Assembly: GCA_964576115.1 (NCBI GenBank) | Contig: CAZNUA010000033.1 | Span: forward strand, 8,638 to 37,802 | Length of the DNA stretch: 29,165 bases | Source: CAYSYY01 sp964576115 [NCBI: uncultured Gemmatimonadota bacterium] | Lineage (GTDB): Bacteria; Blakebacterota; Blakebacteria; Blakebacterales | Reading direction: 5' to 3' | In this document: in pieces, positions 9,793 to 17,402 of the stretch | Layout of the letters: each line of letters begins with the position of its first letter | Numbering within the stretch: the first letter of the stretch is position 1 | Made by a program: the position numbers and the translations under genes | Notes under the pieces: model-generated | Databases searched by the model: none | What the model saw: only the letters and a program-made list of their open reading frames with translations | Told to the model about the DNA's origin: nothing

Positions 9793-12522
9793 CTACTCCA
9801 CCCGTATCGTGGTCACCGGATCGAGGGCCGTGGCCCGCCGGGCCGGCAGAAGCGTAGCCAGCAGGGCCACCCCGGTCATGACCGCGATCGCGACCAGGTA
9901 GAAGATCGGTTCGGTAGCGCTGACGCCGAAGAAAATGCTCGACGCGAAGCGCAGGACGACGAAAGCCAGCACGGTCCCTCCCAGCAGGCCCAGACCGACC
10001 GGCCGGGTGCCCTGCCCCAGGACCAGCCGCACGATCTGGACCGGGCCGGCTCCCAGGGCCATCCGGATGCCGAACTCCCGGGCCCGTTCGGCGACGGCGT
10101 AGGCCACCACCGCATAGACACCGATCATCGCCAGCAGTAGTGCGATCGAAGAGAAAACGCCGAACATCCAGCCGTAGATCACAGGTTCCCAGTTCTGCCG
10201 TCTGAGATGCTGCTCCAGGGTCATGATGTCGAAAGGAGGCAGATCGGGGTTCACTTCGCGCAGGATGTCGCGAACAGGACGGACAAGAGCCAGGGGATCC
10301 GAGGCTGAACGGATCTCCAGGCTGTTGGCGGTCCGAGGCGACTGGGCCAGGGGCCGGTAGATGGTGGGTTGGGTTTCACCCAGGAGTTCACGCTGGCAGA
10401 TGGTTTCCACCACCCCCACCACCGTCATCCAGGCCGGCGCTGCTGTAGTATCGAAGGTGGCATGGCGGATCCGCCGGCCGATCGGATCGGCCCCGGGCCA
10501 GTTCAGATCGGCGAAACGGCGGTCGACGATCACGACCTGATCGGCGCTGCCGAAGAAATCGCTACGTTCGAATTCGCGGCCGCGCAGGAGGGGAATTTCA
10601 AGGGTGCTGAAATGTCCGGGGGTCACCACCCGGTAGTACGCGTCGGGAGCCCGCCCCCGTTCGAAGACAGGACCGCCTTCGATCACATACCCGGTCGATT
10701 CGTTGCTGTCCGAAAAGGGCATGATGGTGGCGGCTGCCGCGGTGCTGACCGCCGGATGTATCCGGATACGATCGAGGATGTCTTCGTAGGTACGTACGGT
10801 TTTCGCCGGATCCCTGAAATTGTCCAGGGGTAGTTCGAGGCGCATGGTCAGCACGTTTTCGGTCGAAAATCCCGGCTCGACCGCATGCAGCCGGGTCACC
10901 CCGTGCAGCATGAGGGTGGCCCCGATGAGCAGAACCAGCGCCAGACCGACCTCGACCATCACCAGGCTCTGGCGGAAAGCACTGCTCCGGCGGCTCCCGA
11001 CCGCGCGTTCCCCCCCCTCCTTGAGCTGGCCGGCCACATCGCTACGCAGGTTCAGCCAGGCCGGTCCCGCTCCAGCCAGCAGGCTGGTCAGGAAAGTGAT
11101 AAAGATCATGATGACCACGACCGGCAGGTGCATCTCGAAATGCACCCAGTAAGGCAGCACGACCGGAATCCCGTTCACGATCAGATCGCGCCCCACCCAA
11201 CCCAGGATCAGGCCGAGGACACCGCCGAGAGCGGCCAGCACGACCGCCTCGGTTCCGAACATGCGCATGAGTCGGAAGCGCCCGGCGCCCAGTCCGGCCC
11301 GGATGGTAATCTCGCGCTGGCGGGTCGAGGAGCGAGCCAGGATCAGCTTGGCGACGTTGGCGCAGGCCAGCAGCAGGACGAAGGTCACTACTACATAGAA
11401 GATGAGCAGGACCTCGCGGATGTCGCCGAGAATGGAATCCTCGAGCGGACGCAGGAGCATGCTCAGATGGCCGTTGGACTCGGGGAAACGCCGGGCGAGG
11501 TCGGCGGCGATGACCCGCAGATCCTCACCCGCCTGTTCGATCGTGGTTCCCGGTTCCAGTCGACCGGCGAAGCGCAGGTACTGAGAGCCCCGGGGCAGGC
11601 CCCGGTCGCGCCGGATCGGCACCCAGAGCTGGGTATTGGTGGGGAACTGGAAACCGGCGGGCATGACGCCGACGATGGTACGGGTCTCGCCGTCGAGGAT
11701 TATCGGTCGACCGACGATTCCGGGATCGGCCTCGTAGCGCCGGGTCCACAACCGGTGCCCGAGGATGACGGTGGCCGGTGCCCCCGGTTCTTCGTCATCG
11801 GGCAGGAAGCCGCGGCCGAGCAGGGGCTCGACCCGCATGACCCGGCTGAAGTCGGGCGAAACCGAAAGCCCGGTGATCCGCTCCGGATCGACTCCCGCCG
11901 CAGTGAGGGTAAGCGCGAGTTCATGCCAGGCGGTCAGCGCCTCGAAACTGCCGTTCCGCTGCCGCAGTTCCAGGAAGTCGGGATACTGCCCGCTGGTCGT
12001 CCAGCCCTCTTCGACCGAACCGGGCTCGCAGGCGACCAGCGCCCCGAGCTCCTCCAATCCGAGGGGATTACCCATGACCCCGTAGAGGAAACTGAAGATG
12101 GTCGCGTTGGCGCCAATCCCGATTCCGAGACAGAGGACCGCCGCGGCGGTGAAAAGTGGATTGCGCACGAACATCCGCAGACCGAAACGGATATCCTGAC
12201 CAAGGGTATCCAACCAGGTGATTCGGGGCCGTTCTTCAGGTGAGGTCTGGCGGTTGCGGCGGCGGGCGGCCTCGGTCTGCAGGGTGGTCGCTCCGGCTGC
12301 CTTGTCCCAGCGCTCGCGCAGGCCGCTGCCGATGACATCGCGCAGTGTCCGCCAGGTGAAGCGGATGCGGGGCCCGAATCCCGAGCCGGTCCAGACCTCG
12401 CGTAGGCGGTCGCGGAAGGTCAGGAGCAGGTCTTCGCCGAGTTGGCGACGGGTCTCGGCCGGCCAGGCGCGCAGCAGAAGCCGGTAGGCACCGAGCCAGA
12501 GCCGCTCGCGCTGCGGGCTCAT
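9793..12522 (-). CDS. ADOP-type orphan ABC permease with an N-terminal permease prefix domain
   Basis: At 909 residues this is the longest ADOP permease in the window. Residues 1-75 form the cytosolic prefix domain typical of the group (YRLLLRAWPAETRRQLGEDL, then FRDRLREVW). The linker DTLGQDIRFGLRMFVRNPLFT leads to the first membrane segment (about 123-147). The first FtsX block carries QREITIRAGLGAGRFRLMRM and the second REFGIRMALGAGPVQIVRL. The protein ends LPARRATALDPVTTIRVE. The periplasmic part contains GRPIILDGETRTIVGVMPAGFQFP-like sequence shared with the other two permeases but clearly diverged. Its ATG overlaps the stop of the preceding padR gene by the classic ATGA, so the two are translationally coupled. 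Its substrate is unknown, and no ATPase is adjacent. Confidence 0.92.
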   Translation of the reverse strand: MSPQRERLWLGAYRLLLRAWPAETRRQLGEDLLLTFRDRLREVWTGSGFGPRIRFTWRTLRDVIGSGLRERWDKAAGATTLQTEAARRRNRQTSPEERPRITWLDTLGQDIRFGLRMFVRNPLFTAAAVLCLGIGIGANATIFSFLYGVMGNPLGLEELGALVACEPGSVEEGWTTSGQYPDFLELRQRNGSFEALTAWHELALTLTAAGVDPERITGLSVSPDFSRVMRVEPLLGRGFLPDDEEPGAPATVILGHRLWTRRYEADPGIVGRPIILDGETRTIVGVMPAGFQFPTNTQLWVPIRRDRGLPRGSQYLRFAGRLEPGTTIEQAGEDLRVIAADLARRFPESNGHLSMLLRPLEDSILGDIREVLLIFYVVVTFVLLLACANVAKLILARSSTRQREITIRAGLGAGRFRLMRMFGTEAVVLAALGGVLGLILGWVGRDLIVNGIPVVLPYWVHFEMHLPVVVIMIFITFLTSLLAGAGPAWLNLRSDVAGQLKEGGERAVGSRRSSAFRQSLVMVEVGLALVLLIGATLMLHGVTRLHAVEPGFSTENVLTMRLELPLDNFRDPAKTVRTYEDILDRIRIHPAVSTAAAATIMPFSDSNESTGYVIEGGPVFERGRAPDAYYRVVTPGHFSTLEIPLLRGREFERSDFFGSADQVVIVDRRFADLNWPGADPIGRRIRHATFDTTAAPAWMTVVGVVETICQRELLGETQPTIYRPLAQSPRTANSLEIRSASDPLALVRPVRDILREVNPDLPPFDIMTLEQHLRRQNWEPVIYGWMFGVFSSIALLLAMIGVYAVVAYAVAERAREFGIRMALGAGPVQIVRLVLGQGTRPVGLGLLGGTVLAFVVLRFASSIFFGVSATEPIFYLVAIAVMTGVALLATLLPARRATALDPVTTIRVE

Positions 12523-12905
12523 GTCGTGAGCCCCTCCGCGGTACCGGGCTCGGGGAGCAGATCGCGGGCGCCGGCGTCGCGCACGAGCCGCTGGAGCCGG
12601 ACCGCTTCAGCCTTCACGATCCGGCGGCCCAGTGGGGTGAGCGCGAAGTACCGGCGCCGGGCATCGTCTTCTTCGGGATCGGGTCGCCGGCCCGACTCCC
12701 TGATGACACCTTCAGCCAGCAGTTTGCGGAGCGAACGGTACAGATTGCCCGGTTCGATTGAGAGCTCTCCCCCGCTCTCGACTTCGACCTGCTTGACGAT
12801 ATTGTAGCCGTGCCGCTCCCCTTCGGTCAGGACCATGAGAATTCTGAAGACCACCGGATTGAGTGGCAGGAAGGCGGCGGCCTCGCGGTCAAGACGTGCA
12901 GTCAT
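12519..12905 (-). CDS. PadR-family regulator coupled to the 9793-12522 permease
   Basis: The 128-residue PadR protein has the winged helix in NPVVFRILMVLTEGERHGYNIVKQVE, then LSIEPGNLYRSLRKLLAEGVI and the wing RRRYFALTPLGRRI. A C-terminal helix (KAEAVRLQRLVRDAGAR) probably mediates dimerisation. ATG 12905 is preceded by GGGGAG with a 6-base spacer. The stop overlaps the permease start (ATGA), which makes a regulator-permease operon nearly certain. A perfect 7-base-pair inverted repeat sits 18-35 bases upstream of the start and is a natural autoregulatory operator. It is not a close copy of the other PadR in the window. Confidence 0.93.
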   Translation of the reverse strand: MTARLDREAAAFLPLNPVVFRILMVLTEGERHGYNIVKQVEVESGGELSIEPGNLYRSLRKLLAEGVIRESGRRPDPEEDDARRRYFALTPLGRRIVKAEAVRLQRLVRDAGARDLLPEPGTAEGLTT

Positions 12906-12922
12906 CGGGTACTCCCCGTCAG

Positions 12923-12940
12923 CGGCATGGTATCATGCCG
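12923..12940. promoter_or_regulatory. Inverted repeat CGGCATG-N4-CATGCCG, candidate PadR operator
   Basis: CGGCATG (12923-12929) and CATGCCG (12934-12940) are perfect 7-base arms around GTAT, between the padR start codon and any promoter farther upstream. Position and symmetry fit a dimeric repressor site that would block transcription of the padR-permease operon. The word ATAGACA (12945-12951) next to it also occurs upstream of the other padR (7742-7748). Confidence 0.55.
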
Positions 12941-13018
12941 TCAAATAGACACTACAAATACGTATACCACTCCTGCCGGGTTGCGTCACGGAAAAGAAAG
13001 ACTGGATTCGGGAGCCGG

Positions 13019-13981
13019 TCAGGAAATCGGAGGCTCCGCTTCAGCCGCCGGAGGTTGTTCTCCAGCCACCGGAGGAACGAACCAGATGAAATCGCCCTCC
13101 TCGATCAGTCCTTCCTCGCGAAGCGCGGCTGCGGAAGGAACACTTTCGACCGTCTGCGGCATCACCACCAGCTGATGCAGGTCGGACCGACGCCAGGCGA
13201 CCCGGGTGGGAATGCCCTGTCCGAAGACGGCGTGGCCGCTGCCTACGATCACGAGCACCTGCAGACGCTCGTCGGGGATGATGTTGAAAGCCTTGACCAC
13301 GTTCCAGGCCATGATCTCGTTCCAGGCCGTCTGGGAGGCAAACATCCCCGCCATCATCTCGTCGCTGGCGTGCGGCATGTGCCGGGCGGTGGCGAAGAAC
13401 CACTCTTTATAGCGGGCTTCCTCGGGCAGGTCGATCCGGTTCCAGAAACCGGGGGGGAGCCAGACGCTGAGCGAATCGGGCATCGCCTCGCGCCCGTCGG
13501 TGCGGACCGAGCGCACCACCGCCCGCGGCGCATTGAGGCCGAAGATGCGAATCCCGTTCTCGTGGGCGTACAGCAGCATCGGCCGGTAGCCCTCATAGGG
13601 ATGGCCCCAGGTGTGCTCCCAGTAGATGGCGTCGAGCCATTCGATCTCGGACAGCCAGCCCCAGCTGAAAGCGTCAAGCAGGGGCTGCTGGCTGGAGTGG
13701 AACATCTCCCAGCCCATGACCAGCGAGGAATTGCGGGTGTGCAGGGCTTCGAGAACGGCCAGCTGGACCCGGTGGTGGGCCAGATCGGTATGCGTTTCCC
13801 CCACGTAGACGACGTCGGCCCCGGCCAACCGGTCCATCATCTGCTCCACCGTGATGAACGCCCCGTCTTCGGAATCGAAGACCGGCCGATCGAAAGTCTG
13901 GGCCAGCAGCCCGGCCGAAGGAGCGCCGGCCACCGTCACGAACAGGATCGGTAACCCACAAACGAATCTGCGAAGCGACAT
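13019..13981 (-). CDS. ChaN-family exported protein (haem-binding/Tiki-like fold)
   Basis: The 320-residue protein has a signal peptide (about 1-27, ending GLLAQ). The rest matches the ChaN/DUF399 family, related to TraB/Tiki-type proteins. Conserved blocks are VVYVGETHTDLAHH (57-70), GWEMF (90-94), WGHPYEGYRPMLLYA, FGLNAP (147-152) and VGSGHAVFGQGIP (246-258). Campylobacter ChaN is an iron-regulated haem-binding lipoprotein; other members may be metal-dependent hydrolases, the GETH and GH histidines being the key residues. No lipobox Cys is seen, so this one may be periplasmic and soluble. GGGAGAG lies 5 bases before ATG 13981. No haem receptor or TonB gene is nearby, so a haem role is only a family-based guess. 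Confidence 0.88.
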   Translation of the reverse strand: MSLRRFVCGLPILFVTVAGAPSAGLLAQTFDRPVFDSEDGAFITVEQMMDRLAGADVVYVGETHTDLAHHRVQLAVLEALHTRNSSLVMGWEMFHSSQQPLLDAFSWGWLSEIEWLDAIYWEHTWGHPYEGYRPMLLYAHENGIRIFGLNAPRAVVRSVRTDGREAMPDSLSVWLPPGFWNRIDLPEEARYKEWFFATARHMPHASDEMMAGMFASQTAWNEIMAWNVVKAFNIIPDERLQVLVIVGSGHAVFGQGIPTRVAWRRSDLHQLVVMPQTVESVPSAAALREEGLIEEGDFIWFVPPVAGEQPPAAEAEPPIS

Positions 13982-14044
13982 CGCATCTCTCCCGCGTCAA
14001 ACGAAGATGATGGTAGGGGAATATAGGTGCCGAGCGCGCTCCGG

Positions 14045-15970
14045 TCAGCGAATCTTGAGCAGGGTCGTGCGCGCCCGCAATCCCTCGAACACAAAGACGG
14101 CATGGTAGACCCCGGAAGCGACCAGGGCCCCGGAGCTGTTCCGGCCGTCCCAGGCGACCTCGTACACCCCGGCCCGGGGAACGTCTTCGGCCTCGAGCCC
14201 GAGGGTACGAACCAGGGTGCCGCTACGGGTGAATACGAAAATGCGGCCCTCGCCGGCCGAGGGCACGGAGCAGACGAAGGTCGTTGTGGAACTGAAGGGG
14301 TTGGGGTAGGTGAAGAATTCGAGCCGGCCCGGGTCGGGAATCGGAATATCGCCCCAGGCGTTGGCTCGCGCTCCCCGCACGTAGCCCCAGCCGTAGTCGT
14401 TGTCCGGTTCCCCCGGTTCCAGATTGTTCGAGCGGTCGGCGCTGGCCCGCAGCACATCGAGGACTTTCATTGGATTCCAGTCGGGGTGGGCCTCCAGCAA
14501 CAGGGCCACCACCCCGGTCACCAGCGGGCTCGAGAAACTGGTCCCGTCGAGGGAAAGATCGTACCCGCTCAGATTGAGCGGGCTTGCCGAAGCCACATCC
14601 ACCCCCCGGGCCATGACGTCGGGCTTGATCCGCCCGTCGAAGGTGGGACCGTGGCTCGAGAATGAAACGCGCTGAGCATCGCCGATGGTGGCCCCGACGG
14701 CGATGACGCTGTCGCCGTCGGCGGGCGCGCCGATGTAGTAATAGACCGGTACCGTGTCGGGATCGGGCGGCTCCGGATAACCGCCCTCGTTGCCGGCGCT
14801 GGTGACGACCACTACCCCACGGGCCGCGGCGGCGTCGGCCGCCCGGGTGATCGGAGCGGTATCTCCGTCCATGTCACGCCAGGAATACCAGTCATAGTAC
14901 CCCAGACTGGTGTTGGTCACATCCACCCCCAGGGCTTCCATCCACTCGATGGCGGCGATCCAGTTGTCCTCTTCGGCAACTGTCTCCGAACCCTCGTCCT
15001 CGGTCTTGGCCAGCACGAACTCGGCCCCGAAGGCCGGTCCCACCAGAGTGCCGGGATTAAAGGCCGCGATCGTGCCCCAGACCCGGGTGCCGTGGTTCCA
15101 GGCGTTGGAGGGATCGCCGGGCTCGTTCTCGACTTCGGCGTCGTCGTTGACGAAGTCGTAGGATGCGATGACCAGGGAATCGCGCAGGGCCTCGTGCCCG
15201 AACCGGAAGCCGGAATCGAGCACGCCGATAATGACCCCCGCGCCGGTCAGACCCAGTTCGTGCAGTTCGGGCACCTCGAGCGAGAGGCACTGCGCCCATG
15301 AAGCGCCGTAGTAATCGGCGTCGAACTGTGCCCCGGTGCGCCCACCGCCCCCCCTGCCCGTCATTTGGATGTCAGAGCGCGCGACGGCGGGTCGGACCGG
15401 ATCCGGCCGGGCCGGATCGAACCGGTCTCTCTCTCCCCCTTCCCTCGGCCGAACAACGGTCCGGCTGAGGGGAGTGATCCCCCTCACGCACTCCAGGGCG
15501 GCCACAGCCCCGAGATCGCCGGCAGCCAGTACTCCGCTGGCGGCGTTCAGCCAGCGGCTGGTCCGGCGCAGGCGCAGGCCGGCCGACGTCAGGTCATCCA
15601 GATAAGGCTGATGAACCGGCAGGTCGGCGGACACCAGTCCGGTGATCCGCCCGCGTCGGCGGCGGCGTTCGAGCGCCCGCTCGCTCACCTGCAACGACAG
15701 TCCGTTGAGAGCCCGCTGCAGGGCCGGGCCGCTCAGACCCTTGTCGCAGAGCCAGACCCAGACATGAAGAGAATCGAGGGGGGTGGGGGCAGCAGCGGCG
15801 CGCTGGACCAGAACCGGATGAACTTTCTCCGGGCGGATCGGATCCTGGGGCTGGCACGTCTCCCCGGCCCGGCCAGCGGAGCCTCCCGAGCCGGCTCCGG
15901 ACAGTCCGAGACTCCCGATCAGGAGCACGGGCAGGACAGCAGACCGGGAGCGGTTCCGAGATCCGAGCAT
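14045..15970 (-). CDS. Secreted subtilisin-like (S8) serine protease with FlgD-like C-terminal domain
   Basis: This is a 641-residue exported protease. A signal peptide (about 1-32) is followed by an FCB-type propeptide (SLHVWVWLCDKG ... SRWLNAASGVLA, about 66-172) and an Arg-rich, probably disordered linker (about 172-215). The S8 catalytic domain (about 225-545) has D252 in GVLDSG, H293 in NHGTRV, oxyanion N394 in SAGNEGG and nucleophile S478 in GTSFSSP, so the triad is complete. The C-terminal 90 residues form a FlgD-Ig-like module with YPNPFSSTTTF (555-565), WDGRNSSGALVASGVY (607-622) and a short terminal strand. Such modules often anchor or sort secreted enzymes in FCB-type bacteria. The start ATG 15970 has GAGG close upstream. 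It lies between ChaN and glyS. Confidence 0.95.
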   Translation of the reverse strand: MLGSRNRSRSAVLPVLLIGSLGLSGAGSGGSAGRAGETCQPQDPIRPEKVHPVLVQRAAAAPTPLDSLHVWVWLCDKGLSGPALQRALNGLSLQVSERALERRRRRGRITGLVSADLPVHQPYLDDLTSAGLRLRRTSRWLNAASGVLAAGDLGAVAALECVRGITPLSRTVVRPREGGERDRFDPARPDPVRPAVARSDIQMTGRGGGGRTGAQFDADYYGASWAQCLSLEVPELHELGLTGAGVIIGVLDSGFRFGHEALRDSLVIASYDFVNDDAEVENEPGDPSNAWNHGTRVWGTIAAFNPGTLVGPAFGAEFVLAKTEDEGSETVAEEDNWIAAIEWMEALGVDVTNTSLGYYDWYSWRDMDGDTAPITRAADAAAARGVVVVTSAGNEGGYPEPPDPDTVPVYYYIGAPADGDSVIAVGATIGDAQRVSFSSHGPTFDGRIKPDVMARGVDVASASPLNLSGYDLSLDGTSFSSPLVTGVVALLLEAHPDWNPMKVLDVLRASADRSNNLEPGEPDNDYGWGYVRGARANAWGDIPIPDPGRLEFFTYPNPFSSTTTFVCSVPSAGEGRIFVFTRSGTLVRTLGLEAEDVPRAGVYEVAWDGRNSSGALVASGVYHAVFVFEGLRARTTLLKIR

Positions 15971-15991
15971 GATCCTCGATTCGGGAGCGCC

Positions 15992-17308
15992 TCAGGGGCG
16001 CAGCCGTTCCTCCAGATAGGCGGTAATGGCGTCAATCGAGATCCTGACCTGCTCGCAGGTATCGCGGTCGCGAACGGTCACGGTCGAATCCTCGACTGTC
16101 TGGCCGTCCACGGTCAGGCAGAAGGGGGTACCTACCTCGTCCATCCGGCGGTAGCGCCGCCCGATGCTGCCCCCCTCGTCGTAGACCGCCGCCACCGCGC
16201 GGGCGCGCAGGTCCTCGACGATACGACGGGCGATCTCGGGCATTCCGTCACGCTTGACCAGGGGAAAAACGGCTGCCTGGATCGGAGCCATGTGCGGCGC
16301 GAAGCGCAGCAAGGCCCGCGGTTCCCCCTCGACCTCGTCCTCGTCGTAGGCGTCGGAGAGCACGGTCAGAACGGTCCGGTCCACTCCGCCCGAGGATTCG
16401 ATCACCGCCGGCACGAAACGCTCGTGGGTGTGAGGATCGAGATAGCTGAGTTCCTTGCCCGAATGCTCCATGTGCTGGTCCAGGTCGTAGGTGCCGCGGT
16501 CGGCAATCCCTTCCAGCTCGGACCAGCCGAAGGGAAAGTCGTACTCGATGTCCTGGCAGGCCCGGGCGTAGTGGGCCAGTTCCTCTTCGGTGTGGGGCCG
16601 CAGACGCAGGCGCTCGGGGGTGATCCCGAGCGAGACATACCACTGCATCCGGGCCTCGAGCCAGTACTCGAACCACTGCTGCGAGTCTTCGGTACGGCAG
16701 AACCACTCCAGCTCCATCTGTTCGAACTCGCGGGAGCGGAAGATGAAGTTGCCGACCGTGATCTCGTTCCGGAAGGCCTTGCCGATCTGGGCGATACCGA
16801 AGGGGACTTTCCGGCGGCTGGCTTCCTGCACGTTGCGGAAGTTGACGAAGATGCCCTGGGCGGTCTCGGGCCGCAGCCACGCCACCGCCGAATCGTCTTC
16901 GATCGGGCCGATATAGGTCTTGAACATGAGGTTGAACATACGCGGCTCGCTCAAGGTTCCGCCGCATTCGGGACAGACCTCGCCCTCGACGTGATCCTGT
17001 CGGAAACGCCGCTTGCACGCGGCGCACTCCACCAGGGGATCCTGGAAGGAACCCACATGTCCCGAGGCTTCCCAGACGCGGGGATTCATCAGGATGGCCG
17101 CATCCATTCCCACCACATCCTCGCGCCGCCGTACGATCTCATCCCACCAGCGGGTCGTGACTGTGCGTTTGAGTTCCACCCCCAGCGGCCCGTAGTCCCA
17201 GGTCGAGCCGAGTCCGCCGTAGATCTCGCTCGAACGGAAGATGAAACCCTTCCGTTTGCCCAGGCTCGCCAGCCGATCCATCACCGCACTGCGATCGTCC
17301 TCTGCCAT
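15992..17308 (-). CDS. glyS: Glycine--tRNA ligase, single-chain dimeric (GlyQS/eukaryote-like) type
   Basis: This class II synthetase charges tRNA-Gly. The 438-residue protein starts MAEDDRSAVMDRLASLGKRKG and shows IYGGLGSTWDYGPLGVELKR. A Cys4 zinc-binding insert (CAAC...CPECGG) and RPETAQGIFVNFRNV follow, then motif 2 (FRNEITVGNFIFRSREFEQME), motif 3 (ESSGGVDRTVLTVL) and a C-terminal anticodon-binding domain ending EERLRP. It is the alpha2 type, not the alpha2-beta2 type with separate GlyQ and GlyS. ATG 17308 is preferred over GTG 17311, one codon upstream, because GGGAG lies at better spacing to the ATG. It follows the TPR gene by 94 bases. The leader carries three SD-like GAGAGG words. Confidence 0.96.
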   Translation of the reverse strand: MAEDDRSAVMDRLASLGKRKGFIFRSSEIYGGLGSTWDYGPLGVELKRTVTTRWWDEIVRRREDVVGMDAAILMNPRVWEASGHVGSFQDPLVECAACKRRFRQDHVEGEVCPECGGTLSEPRMFNLMFKTYIGPIEDDSAVAWLRPETAQGIFVNFRNVQEASRRKVPFGIAQIGKAFRNEITVGNFIFRSREFEQMELEWFCRTEDSQQWFEYWLEARMQWYVSLGITPERLRLRPHTEEELAHYARACQDIEYDFPFGWSELEGIADRGTYDLDQHMEHSGKELSYLDPHTHERFVPAVIESSGGVDRTVLTVLSDAYDEDEVEGEPRALLRFAPHMAPIQAAVFPLVKRDGMPEIARRIVEDLRARAVAAVYDEGGSIGRRYRRMDEVGTPFCLTVDGQTVEDSTVTVRDRDTCEQVRISIDAITAYLEERLRP

Positions 17309-17315
17309 CACTCTC

Positions 17316-17339
17316 CCTCTCTAACCTCTCTTGCCTCTC
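17316..17339 (-). repeat. Three SD-like GAGAGG words at 9-base spacing before glyS
   Basis: On the minus strand GAGAGG occurs at 17339-17334, 17330-17325 and 17321-17316, each followed by three variable bases. The nearest copy precedes the glyS ATG by 7 bases, and GGGAG overlaps it. The array could be a ribosome standby site or simple-sequence slippage. Confidence 0.6.
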
Positions 17340-17402
17340 GTTCGGTACCCGCCCCTGCTCCGGTCCGCTCTCCCACCGCCGCCGACCCTGTTTTTCCCGA
17401 CT

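Noticed and set aside
10885-12243. 452-codon plus-strand frame rich in Gln, Asp and His
   Set aside because: It lies antisense to the second ADOP permease and has the composition typical of a reverse-complement frame in GC-rich coding DNA.
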